From the NCBI RefSeq assembly GCF_002221505.1, contig NZ_CP011036.1, positions 1,302,001-1,366,000 on the forward strand: a stretch of DNA of 64,000 nucleotides, written 5' to 3'. The translations under genes and the position numbers were made by a program. This DNA comes from Pseudoalteromonas nigrifaciens (GTDB taxonomy: Bacteria; Pseudomonadota; Gammaproteobacteria; Enterobacterales; Alteromonadaceae). The notes under the pieces are model-generated. The model was not told where the DNA came from. It searched no databases and was given only the letters and a program-made list of their open reading frames with translations. This document shows, piece by piece, positions 34,058 through 42,723 of this stretch. Within the stretch, counting starts at the first letter, position 1. Each line of letters starts with the position of its first letter.

Positions 34058-36592
34058 ATGAGTTATCAGGTTCTAGCGAGAAAATGGCGTCCACAAACCT
34101 TTCATGAATTGGTTGGACAGTCTCATGTTAAACAAGCGCTGGTTAATGCGCTAACGCAAAATAGACTGCACCACGCTTATTTATTCACTGGAACCCGAGG
34201 TGTGGGTAAAACCACAATAGCGCGTATTTTTGCTAAAAGCTTAAATTGTGATGAAGGCATTTCGGCAAATCCGTGTGGTCAATGTAGTAGCTGTAAAGAT
34301 ATAGAAGCAGGACGTTACATTGACCTACTCGAAATAGATGCAGCTTCGCGCACTAAAGTAGAAGATACTCGCGAAATACTCGATAACGTACAATACGCGC
34401 CTACACGGGGCCGTTATAAAGTATACCTAATCGATGAAGTTCACATGCTTTCTAAGCACAGCTTTAATGCGCTACTAAAAACGTTGGAAGAGCCGCCTGA
34501 GCACGTGAAGTTTTTACTTGCGACTACCGATCCACAAAAGCTACCTGTCACTATATTATCTCGTTGCTTACAATTTAACTTAAATGCGTTATCGCAAAGT
34601 GAAATAAAAACTCAGCTTGAACACGTACTGACGTATGAAAAACTGAACTTTGACGACGATGCTTTGCGCATTATTGCCAAATCCGCAGACGGTAGTATGC
34701 GAGATGCACTTAGCTTAACCGATCAAGCTATAGCGCAAACTAATGGTGATATTAATAACCAAGCTGTACAAACTATGCTTGGTTTAATGGACACCCATTA
34801 TAGCCAAAGTTTACTAGCCGCGTTACTTGCCCAAGATGGCGCAGCGCTAATGAAAGAAGTAGCTAATGTTGCTAGCAGAAATCCTAATTATGTGGCCTTA
34901 CTAGATGATTTAATTGCATTAACGCATTTGACACAGTTAAGCCAATTAGTGCCTGAAGCTGCCGCCCTTGATGAAACAAATGCCGATTACATCACGCATG
35001 TTGCTCAAAATACAAATCCACAGCAAATTCAAATTTACTATCAGCTCCTGTTAAACGGTAAAAAAGATCTACAATGGGCGCCAGAGCCTCGTTTAGGCTT
35101 TGAAATGATTATGCTGAGGCTGTTAGCGTTTCAGCCAATTGATACACAAAGTCAGCAACCAGTAGCTGTAAATACACAGCCGGTGCAAAGTAATACGACA
35201 AAGGCCAGTGCCTTACGTGATATTTTAAATAAAAGTAAACCGCTACCAAGCACAGCTCAAATTAATGATACAACGCAACCACAAATTATTGAGCCAAAAC
35301 CAGCTGAGGTCGCTAAGCTATCAGAGCCGCAAAACGTAGCGCCCGATCCACTTAATAATAACTCTAGTACAACGCAGCAGGTTTCAACTGCGGTACCAGC
35401 AGTTGATCAAGCAGTAGAGCCAACAATTGTGTCGGCTGTGCCAAATGAAGCGGCGAGTGAGCAATTAGTAACTCAGCAACATCAGCATACAAATGACGTT
35501 ACTGACGAGCAAGCCCAGCGTCAAAGCGAAGATGAAGCCTACTTACAGCAAAGTAATTTAGAGCACTCATTAGCTGCACAGTTTGATGATGTTATTAGTA
35601 GTGCGGTTGATCAAGGGTTTAACCCTGCAACAAATACGGCAGCGCAAGCTCAGCAAAGCCAAGCAACAGACACCTCAATTAGCGAACAAGAAGCGCGAGC
35701 GCAATCTGCTATTGCACGTATTTTAAGAGATAGAAATATATCGGGTGCGGGTAAGCTCTCAAATGCAAAAGAGACGGAGCAGCAAAATACAGCAAATTTA
35801 AGCTCTGCTAACACTCGCCCGAGTCGTTTTACAGCTAATAGCAGTAACAGCAATGAGCAAAATGTTACAACAAATAGCGATGCAATTGATCACAGTAGAG
35901 CTAACAATAATGCGCAGCAAACACACGCAGATAATCCGCCGCCGTGGCCTAATGATTTCGCAGGTGAGAGCGAAAAAAAGCCACAGCTCCCACTAGCGGG
36001 GAGCCAAAACAAGGCAGCAAGCCAAGCTCAGTTTGAGTCAAAGCCTGAGCGAAAAATAGACTTTAAAGCAAAGCACCAAACAATTACCGAAAATTTAGCC
36101 CCTGAGTTACTTGAGCAAATTAACCCGCAAAAAGTACCCGAAGTTGTTGTAGCGCAGCCTAGCATTCCAGCGCCTGATGATTTTCAAAGCCCAATAAGCG
36201 AAATTCGCTTTGCGCATCAGCAAGACGAGTGGGCATATTTAATTAAACGCATGGGATTAGGCGGGCGTATGCGCCAGTTTGCGTTGCACTCTATTTTTAC
36301 TAAGCAAGGCAATAATTTGCATATAGATGTTGATGAATCACAAAAACATTTAGATACGCCCATGCTACGCCAAAGACTTGATGCGGTGTTATCCAGTATT
36401 TATGAGCACAATGTAACACTGAGTATTAATTTTGCTAAAGGGGTGATTGATTCGCCTTACTTAATTCAGCAAAAAATTGATGCAGGTCGTCATCAGCAAG
36501 CAATAGATGTGATCACCTCAGACGATAATATAGTACAATTTCAGCAGCTATTTAGCGCCGAAATTGACGAAAACAGCATTCAGGCATTGTAA
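34058..36592 (+). CDS. dnaX: DNA polymerase III tau (and gamma) subunit
   Basis: 844 residues. Clamp-loader ATPase domains I-III (about 1-370) have GTRGVGKTT (Walker A), the zinc module CGQCSSCKD, LIDEVHML (Walker B) and LSRC (sensor region). A long glutamine/asparagine-rich linker (about 370-690) precedes the C-terminal polymerase-binding domain V (about 715-844). The linker is longer than in E. coli (643 residues in total). Inside it, at codons 639-641, lies an E. coli-type -1 frameshift signal (see 35,974-36,004), so a shorter gamma form of 659 residues is likely also made. Confidence 0.96.
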   Translation: MSYQVLARKWRPQTFHELVGQSHVKQALVNALTQNRLHHAYLFTGTRGVGKTTIARIFAKSLNCDEGISANPCGQCSSCKDIEAGRYIDLLEIDAASRTKVEDTREILDNVQYAPTRGRYKVYLIDEVHMLSKHSFNALLKTLEEPPEHVKFLLATTDPQKLPVTILSRCLQFNLNALSQSEIKTQLEHVLTYEKLNFDDDALRIIAKSADGSMRDALSLTDQAIAQTNGDINNQAVQTMLGLMDTHYSQSLLAALLAQDGAALMKEVANVASRNPNYVALLDDLIALTHLTQLSQLVPEAAALDETNADYITHVAQNTNPQQIQIYYQLLLNGKKDLQWAPEPRLGFEMIMLRLLAFQPIDTQSQQPVAVNTQPVQSNTTKASALRDILNKSKPLPSTAQINDTTQPQIIEPKPAEVAKLSEPQNVAPDPLNNNSSTTQQVSTAVPAVDQAVEPTIVSAVPNEAASEQLVTQQHQHTNDVTDEQAQRQSEDEAYLQQSNLEHSLAAQFDDVISSAVDQGFNPATNTAAQAQQSQATDTSISEQEARAQSAIARILRDRNISGAGKLSNAKETEQQNTANLSSANTRPSRFTANSSNSNEQNVTTNSDAIDHSRANNNAQQTHADNPPPWPNDFAGESEKKPQLPLAGSQNKAASQAQFESKPERKIDFKAKHQTITENLAPELLEQINPQKVPEVVVAQPSIPAPDDFQSPISEIRFAHQQDEWAYLIKRMGLGGRMRQFALHSIFTKQGNNLHIDVDESQKHLDTPMLRQRLDAVLSSIYEHNVTLSINFAKGVIDSPYLIQQKIDAGRHQQAIDVITSDDNIVQFQQLFSAEIDENSIQAL
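35974..36004 (+). promoter_or_regulatory. Programmed -1 ribosomal frameshift signal in dnaX
   Basis: The slippery heptamer A AAA AAG (35,974-35,980) is in the right phase. Five bases later begins a stem GCTCCC (35,986-35,991) with GGGAGC (35,999-36,004). An internal Shine-Dalgarno-like AGGTGAG lies at 35,962-35,968. The -1 frame adds 18 codons and stops at TGA ending 36,036. This is the E. coli dnaX arrangement: same heptamer, spacer and upstream stimulator. Confidence 0.85.
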
Positions 36593-36655
36593 TTTATTAC
36601 AACAGCCCTTATTTAGTAACCTAGTTAATGTATTAAAAAAGAAAGAGAGAAAGTT

Positions 36656-36982
36656 ATGTTTAAAGGTGGAATGGGTAACATGATGAAGCAGGCGCAGCAA
36701 ATGCAAGATCGCATGCAAAAAGCCCAAGACGAAATTGCAACATTAGAAGTTGTAGGCGAAGCCGGTGCCGGTTTAGTTAAAGTAACTATGCTAGGTAATC
36801 ACAACGTTCGTCGCGTAGAGCTTGATGAGAGCTTAATGCAAGACGACAAAGACATGATTGAAGACTTACTTGCAGCTGCATGTAACGATGCTGTACGCCG
36901 TGTAGCAGACGAAACACAAGAGCGTATGGGTAAAGTAACTGGCGGTATGCAATTACCACCAGGTATGAAAATGCCGTTTTAA
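36656..36982 (+). CDS. ybaB: YbaB/EbfC nucleoid-associated protein
   Basis: 108 residues (E. coli 109). [20 protein letters not shown] helix, [18 protein letters not shown] and the LPPGMKMPF end are typical. Forms a dimer with pincer-like helices that binds DNA; it lies between dnaX and recR as in E. coli. Confidence 0.95.
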   Translation: MFKGGMGNMMKQAQQMQDRMQKAQDEIATLEVVGEAGAGLVKVTMLGNHNVRRVELDESLMQDDKDMIEDLLAAACNDAVRRVADETQERMGKVTGGMQLPPGMKMPF

Positions 36983-36988
36983 GCCTAT

Positions 36989-37597
36989 ATGCAACTTTCA
37001 GCTAGTTTAACTCAGCTTATAGAAGCATTGCGTTGTCAGCCGGGCATTGGCCCTAAGTCAGCGCAACGAATTGCTTTTCACTTGCTAGAGCGCGACCGTA
37101 AAGGGGGCACTCAACTTGGCAATGCACTGACAAAAGCTATGACGGCGGTTGGTCATTGTGAGTCATGTCGCACTTTTTGCGAGCAGTCGCAGTGCGATAT
37201 TTGTTTAAGTACTAAACGCCAAGACAGCGGCATATTATGTGTTGTTGAATCGCCAAGCGACGTACTTGCTATAGAGCAAACGGGTCAATATTTAGGGTTG
37301 TACTTTGTATTAATGGGGCATTTATCGCCTATTGATGGTATTGGCCCTAAAGAAATTGGCCTAGATGTTTTAGAGACAAAGCTGGCTCAAAGCGGTATAA
37401 GTGAGGTGATTTTAGCAACCAACCCTACGGTTGAAGGCGAAACCACCGCACATTATATTGCCCAGCTTTGTCATAAATACAAAGTAGGTGCCTCGCGTAT
37501 TGCCCATGGCATACCGGTAGGTGGTGAGCTTGACTTAGTCGACGGGACAACGTTAATGCATGCCTTTAGTGGCAGACGAGCGGTAACACAAGACTGA
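36989..37597 (+). CDS. recR: Recombination mediator protein RecR
   Basis: 202 residues (E. coli 201). Helix-hairpin-helix [15 protein letters not shown], the C4 zinc finger [16 protein letters not shown], and the Toprim domain with [12 protein letters not shown] and [12 protein letters not shown]. Works with RecO and RecF to load RecA. It starts six bases after ybaB and ends the operon with a terminator. Confidence 0.97.
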
Positions 37598-37622
37598 ACT
37601 AGCACGGCTATTTGAATAACTA

Positions 37623-37662
37623 AATCAGCCCACATAACTTATGTTGTGTCGGCTGATTAATT
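37623..37662 (+). terminator. Terminator after recR
   Basis: AATCAGCC (37,623-37,630) pairs with GGCTGATT (37,651-37,658); the stem continues with ACATAAC/GTTGTGT. AATTTT follows. Confidence 0.82.
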
Positions 37663-37710
37663 TTCGCTTTAATTAATAGCATTATAACCGCGTAAGACGC
37701 TTAGGATAAA

Positions 37711-37781
37711 TTTTGGTTAAGAGATTTACTCACGTATTGAATCATAGTTATATTTAAGTTTATTATCCGGAGCTCAGGTTA
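37711..37781. mobile_element. MITE-like element, shorter derivative copy
   Basis: On the minus strand it matches the element at 1,022-1,212: 36 bases (about 37,715-37,750) agree with one mismatch (GTGAGT for GTTAGT), and the other end reads TTTATTATCCGGAGCTCAGGTTA against TTTATTATCCAGAGATCAGGTTA. The central two thirds of the full element is missing and the left terminal repeat is degraded. Confidence 0.7.
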
Positions 37782-37791
37782 CATAGGCTGA

Positions 37792-38196
37792 CTAAGCAAC
37801 CGCTGAGATTGGACTATAACTAGAGTGACGAACTATACGTTTAATAACTCTCTCTGTTAATAGCAGTGTATCGGTTAACGCGTAATGGTGACGACTTTTC
37901 ACTTGGGCAATCTGCAAACCTTTAGCAGCAATCATTGCCTCATTAATCTTAGTAAACCCATCAGATTTACCCTGTATATCGCTTGTACGATATACATCGT
38001 AACCAAGTAAACTTGTTCCTGCTGCAATACGATCTGCATTTTTATCGATTACTTAACGAGAAAACCCTGTGATCTTTAGCCGCTGGGTAGTTCACTCCAT
38101 ATCCATATCCATATCCATATGCGCTGCTCGCATTAGCCGTGGCTGAAACTAACGCCACAACGATTGCTGCACTTAATAAGCTATCGTTTTTATCAT
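37792..38196 (-). pseudogene. Decayed gene for a small exported protein
   Basis: On the minus strand it begins MIKTIA, then a single-base frameshift leads to LLSAAIVVALVSATANASSAYG, a signal peptide, followed by a YGYGYGYG run and PAAKDHRVFSLSNR with a stop. A later frame continues NADRIAAGTSLLGYDVYRTS, FTKINEAMIAAKGLQIAQVK and HYALTDTLLLTERVIKRIV. So at least one frameshift and one stop break it. Family not recognised. Confidence 0.65.
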
Positions 38197-38577
38197 TTTA
38201 TACCTTAAGGCTCTATTAGGAGTGCTCAGTGTTTAATGCTTTATTGGTAGGTGCTATCTGGGATGTCATTCGCTTTTACTAGCTGAAAACCTCGAGTAAT
38301 TTACTGTTTGAGTAAGAACTATACGCACAATGGCATTACGTTCTCGTGAGTAGAGTGTAACAGGCTATTTTTTATAATATTGATCTTTTTAATAATCACT
38401 TATAATTTCAGCTGTGTTTGCAAAAAAATTAGTGTAAACAACACCGATACCGTAAATAGCTTGGCTGGAATAAATTAATATCCGTTTAGCTACACAATAA
38501 AGATAACCAATTATTGTGGTTCTTTAGGTTTAACTGATGAGCTAGCTTAGCTAGTCGTCGCGTGCGGAGAAAGTTAA
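38197..38577. other. Intergenic region, nothing identified
   Basis: About 380 bases of AT-rich sequence between the pseudogene and the outer-membrane protein gene. No open frame or clear structure beyond presumed promoters of both flanking genes. Confidence 0.5.
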
Positions 38578-39747
38578 ATGACTCGATATGGTTTGTCTTT
38601 ACTATTACTTTTACTTAGTAGTTGTGTTTTGGCTGAGGTTGCCGTTGAAGGACGTATTAAGTTTCAACACATTGAAAATAATGAGCTCTCCGATACTGAT
38701 TTATCAACCAACTTCGCTCGACTGCTACTTAAGGCAGATTTGCCACTTAGTAATAATAGCTTATTTTATCTCGAAACGATTGCTGCGTATGATTCCTCTT
38801 TTGCACAAGGAAAATATTCATTTGAGCATAATGAATTTGATCTGCATCAAGGCTATCTGAGTGTTACAAGCCCTAATCATGCTATTAAATTAGGTCGACA
38901 AGTTTGGTCAGTTGCAGACCAAAGGTTGTTAGGTAAGCGCGAAGGTACCAACGTAAGAAGACGCTTCGATGGCGTGATGTATCAAAATAACGTCCTTAAC
39001 CAGCTGCAAATTAATGCATACCATGGCTATGCTGTGGTTAGCAAAGCAGGCGTGTTTGATGATAAACATTTATCTTCTGAAAGAATAACAGGTGTGTACT
39101 TGAGCACAGCTGAATTACTGCTGCACAGCATGTGGTACCGCGATACCACGGCAGAAAATAACGAAAGCAGACACACTATTGAAGCCCAATATCGTAAAAA
39201 ATCAGGCCGTTTTAGTAGCACTTTTCACGTGGCTCATCAAACCAGCATAGTAAAGAGTGAGCATACTAAAGCATGGTTTGCACAGTTTTCTGGGCTGTAT
39301 TCTTTCGCAAACTTAAAGTTTGGCCCTACTTTAAGTTATGCAACGGGCGGTGAGGCAGGGCATGAAGATGGATATTTTCGATCTTTATATGCAAAAGCGC
39401 CGTATTATTCTGAGGCAGGTATATTTTCTACCACAAATATCAAACATATAGGCGCAAAATTGCAAGCTCAACTTACTGATAAATTTGATATTAGTTTGGA
39501 TATGCGTCGATTATTTAGAGTGAACGAACAGGGCGATATTTTTGGTCCTGGCAGGAGTCTATTTATTGCTAATGAGCAATTAAAAGGCGCTAAAATTGCC
39601 GATACTTATAGCTTAACAACACAGTATTTGTATACAAAAAAAATCTCTTTTGAACTGATTACCAGCTATATAAATATGAGTAACAGAGCGAATTTAGAAA
39701 AAGATCAAAGCTTTTTTGTTGAAGCGATGCTGCATTTTGCCTATTAA
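38578..39747 (+). CDS. Outer-membrane beta-barrel protein of the alginate-export type
   Basis: 389 residues with a signal peptide (about 1-19, LLLLLLSSCVLAEV). The rest alternates hydrophobic residues as in a beta-barrel and ends in an aromatic residue (HFAY), the usual barrel end. The segment IKLGRQVWSVADQRLLGKREGTNVRRRFDGVMY resembles the RQ...G.R.W.GTN.R.FDG pattern of AlgE/alginate_exp proteins. It should allow export or uptake of a sugar-like solute; the substrate is unknown. GGAGAAAG 6-12 bases before the ATG supports the start. Confidence 0.75.
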   Translation: MTRYGLSLLLLLLSSCVLAEVAVEGRIKFQHIENNELSDTDLSTNFARLLLKADLPLSNNSLFYLETIAAYDSSFAQGKYSFEHNEFDLHQGYLSVTSPNHAIKLGRQVWSVADQRLLGKREGTNVRRRFDGVMYQNNVLNQLQINAYHGYAVVSKAGVFDDKHLSSERITGVYLSTAELLLHSMWYRDTTAENNESRHTIEAQYRKKSGRFSSTFHVAHQTSIVKSEHTKAWFAQFSGLYSFANLKFGPTLSYATGGEAGHEDGYFRSLYAKAPYYSEAGIFSTTNIKHIGAKLQAQLTDKFDISLDMRRLFRVNEQGDIFGPGRSLFIANEQLKGAKIADTYSLTTQYLYTKKISFELITSYINMSNRANLEKDQSFFVEAMLHFAY

Positions 39748-39902
39748 GTCACACTGATTAACCAATTCATGGGTTATTTTACAGCGGCAAATGTTACTAT
39801 CTGCTTTTAATAAATGGCCCTGTATCAAGTGTTATCCCTAGCAGAGCAGCTAATCAGCGCTCAGCTTTACCGGTGTAATTTACTCACTTTACTTTGAACC
39901 AG

Positions 39903-39931
39903 ACACATGCCGCCTAGGTGGCGCTATGTGT
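39903..39931 (+). other. Hairpin just upstream of rluA
   Basis: ACACAT...CCGCC pairs with TGGCG...ATGTGT around TAGG. TATT follows, so it may be a weak terminator for the barrel gene or a leader structure of rluA. Confidence 0.5.
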
Positions 39932-39944
39932 TATTAGGAAGACT

Positions 39945-40658
39945 ATGTCTGAATTTCATCACTTAACCCCCTGCGCTATTGATAACTTTGTCGCGCCGCA
40001 GTGTGATCAGAGCGTGCAGATTGTTTATCACGATGAAGACATTTTACTGATCAACAAACCCAGTGGTTTGTTGAGTTTGTCGGGTAAAAATCCGCTCAAT
40101 TGGGATTCTGTGCATTATCGTTTGGTAAATGGGCAAACAGGTATTACGGCTGCGTACCCTGAGGCTAAGTTACCGCATAGGTTAGACTTAGGTACATCAG
40201 GCATTATGATTGTGGGATTAAACGCGGCGGCTTCTAAGCACCTAAATAAACAGTTTCAGGCGCGTACAATTAAAAAGCGCTATGTAGCCATGTTACACGG
40301 ATGGTTAATTGACGACGAAGGGCAAATTAGTGCGTCGATAGCAAAAGATAAACTGCTTTTTCCGCGGGTTAAAATCTGCGAAACCACAGGTAAAACAGCC
40401 GTAAGTGAATATAAAGTGCTGCAGCGCCTAACGCAACCACAGCGAACCTTAGTGCAATTTACACCCATTACAGGGCGTACGCACCAATTGCGTATTCACA
40501 GCCAGTTTATAGGGCATCCTATTTTAGGGTGCGATTTATATAACAATGCACAAAGCGAGCATATGGCAGCGCGCTTACAGCTTCATGCAAGTGATTTGTA
40601 TTTTCAGCACCCGGTAAGCAATGAACAAATTCATATGCAATGCGCTGGTACGTTTTAG
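39945..40658 (+). CDS. rluA: RluA-family pseudouridine synthase
   Basis: 237 residues. The catalytic aspartate motif is LPHRLDLGTSGIMI. Other family blocks are VYHDEDILLINKPSGLLS and FTPITGRTHQLRIHSQFIGHPILGC. Length and lack of an S4 domain fit RluA (E. coli 219), the dual-specificity enzyme for tRNA U32 and 23S rRNA U746. The ATG at 39,945 has AGGAA 5 bases upstream, so it is preferred over 39,918. It lies just before htpG. Confidence 0.87.
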   Translation: MSEFHHLTPCAIDNFVAPQCDQSVQIVYHDEDILLINKPSGLLSLSGKNPLNWDSVHYRLVNGQTGITAAYPEAKLPHRLDLGTSGIMIVGLNAAASKHLNKQFQARTIKKRYVAMLHGWLIDDEGQISASIAKDKLLFPRVKICETTGKTAVSEYKVLQRLTQPQRTLVQFTPITGRTHQLRIHSQFIGHPILGCDLYNNAQSEHMAARLQLHASDLYFQHPVSNEQIHMQCAGTF

Positions 40659-40698
40659 TTTTAAGACAATATTGGTTAGGACTTTTTTTATTTTTTCC

Positions 40699-40726
40699 CT
40701 TGAAGTTCTAGCAGCTCCCCCCATAT
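40699..40726 (+). promoter_or_regulatory. Sigma-32 heat-shock promoter of htpG
   Basis: CTTGAA (40,699-40,704), 14 bases, then CCCCATAT (40,719-40,726) is a near-ideal sigma-32 promoter. It lies about 43 bases before the htpG start. Because htpG is interrupted after 24 codons, the promoter now reads into prophage DNA and the integrase gene. Confidence 0.88.
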
Positions 40727-40768
40727 TAAGTGCATAACGCAGACACTTTGCAAATTGGAGATATATAA

Positions 40769-40849
40769 ATGACTGCAGCACAAAAAGAAACATTAGGCTT
40801 TCAAACAGAAGTAAAACAATTATTAAACTTAATGATTCATTGTATTTAA
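40769..40849 (+). pseudogene. htpG: htpG 5' fragment (HSP90 chaperone), interrupted by the prophage
   Basis: The reading frame begins MTAAQKETLGFQTEVKQLLN and continues LMIHCI before a stop. Residues 1-24 match the HtpG N-terminus (E. coli: GFQSEVKQLLHLMIHS). After MIH the sequence changes to phage DNA and stops. GGAG at 40,757-40,760 is the ribosome site. Gene order dnaX-ybaB-recR-htpG is conserved in gammaproteobacteria, which supports the identity. The rest of htpG must lie beyond the prophage's right end, outside the window. Confidence 0.85.
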
Positions 40850-40980
40850 ACATTCCACGCTATTTATTTTTATCTCCCTTTTAGTCCTGTTATCCACGTA
40901 AAAACAACAACTTAAACCGCTACTAACCACTCCTATCTACTGTTAACTATCTTTATATATTGCTGTTATTGGTGACAATT

Positions 40981-41039
40981 GTGTACCAAGGTGTGTACCA
41001 TTTTATTATTGGCCTCAAATTTGGTCACATTTGGTACAC
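40981..41039. repeat. Repeated GTGTACCA sites before int (possible integrase arm sites)
   Basis: GTGTACCAA (40,981-40,989), GTGTACCAT (40,993-41,001) and inverted TTGGTACAC (41,031-41,039), with a partial TTTGGTCAC between. Clustered short repeats next to int and near the attachment junction are typical of integrase or excisionase arm-binding sites. Confidence 0.5.
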
Positions 41040-41054
41040 AGAGTCGGAGCATCA

Positions 41055-42254
41055 ATGAACATAACAGCAGCTAAGCTAAAGAGTTTGAACGGTAAAGAGT
41101 ATGCCGGCAAACCTGAGCTAACGGATGGCGATAGCTTGTCCATAAGGATCTCCCCAAAGGGAAAGATCACCTTTCAAATACGCTATAGGATAAACGGGAA
41201 GCAGGCGAGATATAAAATTGGCACTTACCCTACAATGACACTTGCACAAGCTAGAGAAAATTGCGCGGAGCAAATGAAGTTTGTTTCACAGGGTTTAGAC
41301 CCTCGAAAAATGGAAGCTGTAAAATCTGTTTTAGTTGATCATATAGATAACCCAACTATTAATGACTGCATTGAATACTGGTTTAAAAATTACTGCTTAC
41401 CCAGGCGAGACAAGCCGGCTGAAATAAAGTTGCGCATTACTTCATGCTTAAGAACTCTATGGGCAAAGCAATACGTTTCAATCATGGACAAAACGCACTT
41501 TTCAGCAATGTTTAAAGCCATGAATGACAAGTCGATTGAAAAGGGGCGAGGCAAGGGGTTTTCGTTTAACGCGATAATAGAGATCAGATCGGCGCTTAGG
41601 TTTTGCGTTCGCCAAGGGTTTATTGATAATACCCAATTTGAAGCGTTGCGCCCTGGTGATTTTGCGAGTGATTACGATGTTCGTGAGCATTATTTATCAA
41701 TACAAGAGTGCAAGTTAATTTGGGCCCACGTTGATGAATTAAATATAACTGATAGAAATAAGATTATTTTGCGTTGCGCTATGGTGTTTGGCTGTCGCAT
41801 AAGTGAGCTATGTAGCGCGAAAAAAACAGACTTTGATTTAAAGGCAATGCTATTCACTACGCAAAGAGAAAATACAAAAGGCGCATTGCACTCTATTATT
41901 AGACCTATACCGAATGATTTACTTGCTGATCTGCAGTATATGAAAGAGCAATCGCCCTCATTTAAGCATATGTTCCCTAACCGTGATGGCGATTACCCCG
42001 CTAATAGCTCAAGCGTTAGCCAAATATCTAAAGCGTGCCATCAAGAAATAGAGGGTGTTGCGCCTTTTAGAATGCATGATTTAAGGCGGACAATATCAAC
42101 GCATTTAACCGATGCCGGATGCCCTTTGCAATTTACTGAAAAATTACTAGGGCATAAAATGAAAGGGGTGTTGGCGATATATAATAAATCGCCAATGCTC
42201 GATGGCTTAACCGAATGGGTTAACCGGTGGGTGATCATGCTGAAAGGCGAATAG
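41055..42254 (+). CDS. int: Tyrosine integrase (DUF4102/P4-type N-terminus)
   Basis: 399 residues. N-terminal DUF4102-like arm-binding domain with ITAAKLKSLNGKEYAGKPELTDGDSLSIRIS and FQIRYRINGKQARYKIGTYP. The catalytic domain has the Arg in FGCRISEL, the R in MHDLRRTISTHL, and the nucleophile Tyr in VLAIYNK. GGAG 5 bases before the ATG at 41,055 fixes the start; the frame is open upstream to 41,031. It reads away from the htpG remnant. Its 3' end overlaps the convergent AlpA-like gene by 20 bases. Confidence 0.93.
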   Translation: MNITAAKLKSLNGKEYAGKPELTDGDSLSIRISPKGKITFQIRYRINGKQARYKIGTYPTMTLAQARENCAEQMKFVSQGLDPRKMEAVKSVLVDHIDNPTINDCIEYWFKNYCLPRRDKPAEIKLRITSCLRTLWAKQYVSIMDKTHFSAMFKAMNDKSIEKGRGKGFSFNAIIEIRSALRFCVRQGFIDNTQFEALRPGDFASDYDVREHYLSIQECKLIWAHVDELNITDRNKIILRCAMVFGCRISELCSAKKTDFDLKAMLFTTQRENTKGALHSIIRPIPNDLLADLQYMKEQSPSFKHMFPNRDGDYPANSSSVSQISKACHQEIEGVAPFRMHDLRRTISTHLTDAGCPLQFTEKLLGHKMKGVLAIYNKSPMLDGLTEWVNRWVIMLKGE

Positions 42255-42438
42255 ATTGACCCCTTAACGCTTTGCAATGATCATCGACAACTTTAGCGTC
42301 CCAGCGCTTAGGCTTGCCGATAATTGTTGCCCTTGGAAACTTGCCGTCCTTTTCCCATTCCAAAATGGTATTTGGTTTTACACCAAACAGGGCGGCTACA
42401 TCTTTTGTTACTAAGTATTTACTCGATGGTAAGCTCAT
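42235..42438 (-). CDS. AlpA/excisionase-like DNA-binding protein
   Basis: 67 residues with a MerR-like winged helix: YLVTKDVAALFGVKPNTILEW followed by KFPRATIIGKPKRWDAKVVDDHC, as in AlpA and excisionase proteins. Beside int and at the end of the leftward early operon, it is the best candidate for the excisionase. It overlaps the end of int by 20 bases on the opposite strand. AGGTGA 4 bases before ATG. Confidence 0.75.
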   Translation of the reverse strand: MSLPSSKYLVTKDVAALFGVKPNTILEWEKDGKFPRATIIGKPKRWDAKVVDDHCKALRGQSIRLSA

Positions 42439-42716
42439 AAATCACCTGTTAATTTTTCATAGCAATCTGTGCATAAAAGCTTGTTGCCTTCACCTTTAAA
42501 GCAAACAATGTTCATCACTTCACCATTGCCACCATCTCCCACTTGAAAGGGCCAATCACAAGTAAAGCAGCGATTAAACTTTTCTTTAAAACGTGAGCGC
42601 CCGCGCTTAAACTCATTTGTCATTCTTGCAAACTCAGCTTTGTGCCAATCAACCCCTAGCGCTTTAGTTGTGGTAATAACCACTTTGCCTGGCTCTGTTA
42701 TTTCAACGCTTCTCAT
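42435..42716 (-). CDS. Phage zinc-ribbon-like hypothetical protein
   Basis: 93 residues. Four cysteines in RCFTC ... LCTDC spacing suggest a treble-clef or zinc-ribbon fold; the N-terminal 50 residues (KAEFARMTNEFKRGRSRFKEK) are basic. Stop overlaps the next start (4 bases), so translation is coupled. Function not recognised. Confidence 0.65.
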   Translation of the reverse strand: MRSVEITEPGKVVITTTKALGVDWHKAEFARMTNEFKRGRSRFKEKFNRCFTCDWPFQVGDGGNGEVMNIVCFKGEGNKLLCTDCYEKLTGDL

Positions 42717-42723
42717 AAATCAC

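Noticed and set aside
40850..41030. tRNA gene as attachment site
   Set aside because: No cloverleaf or tRNA-like 3' end; the interrupted gene is htpG.
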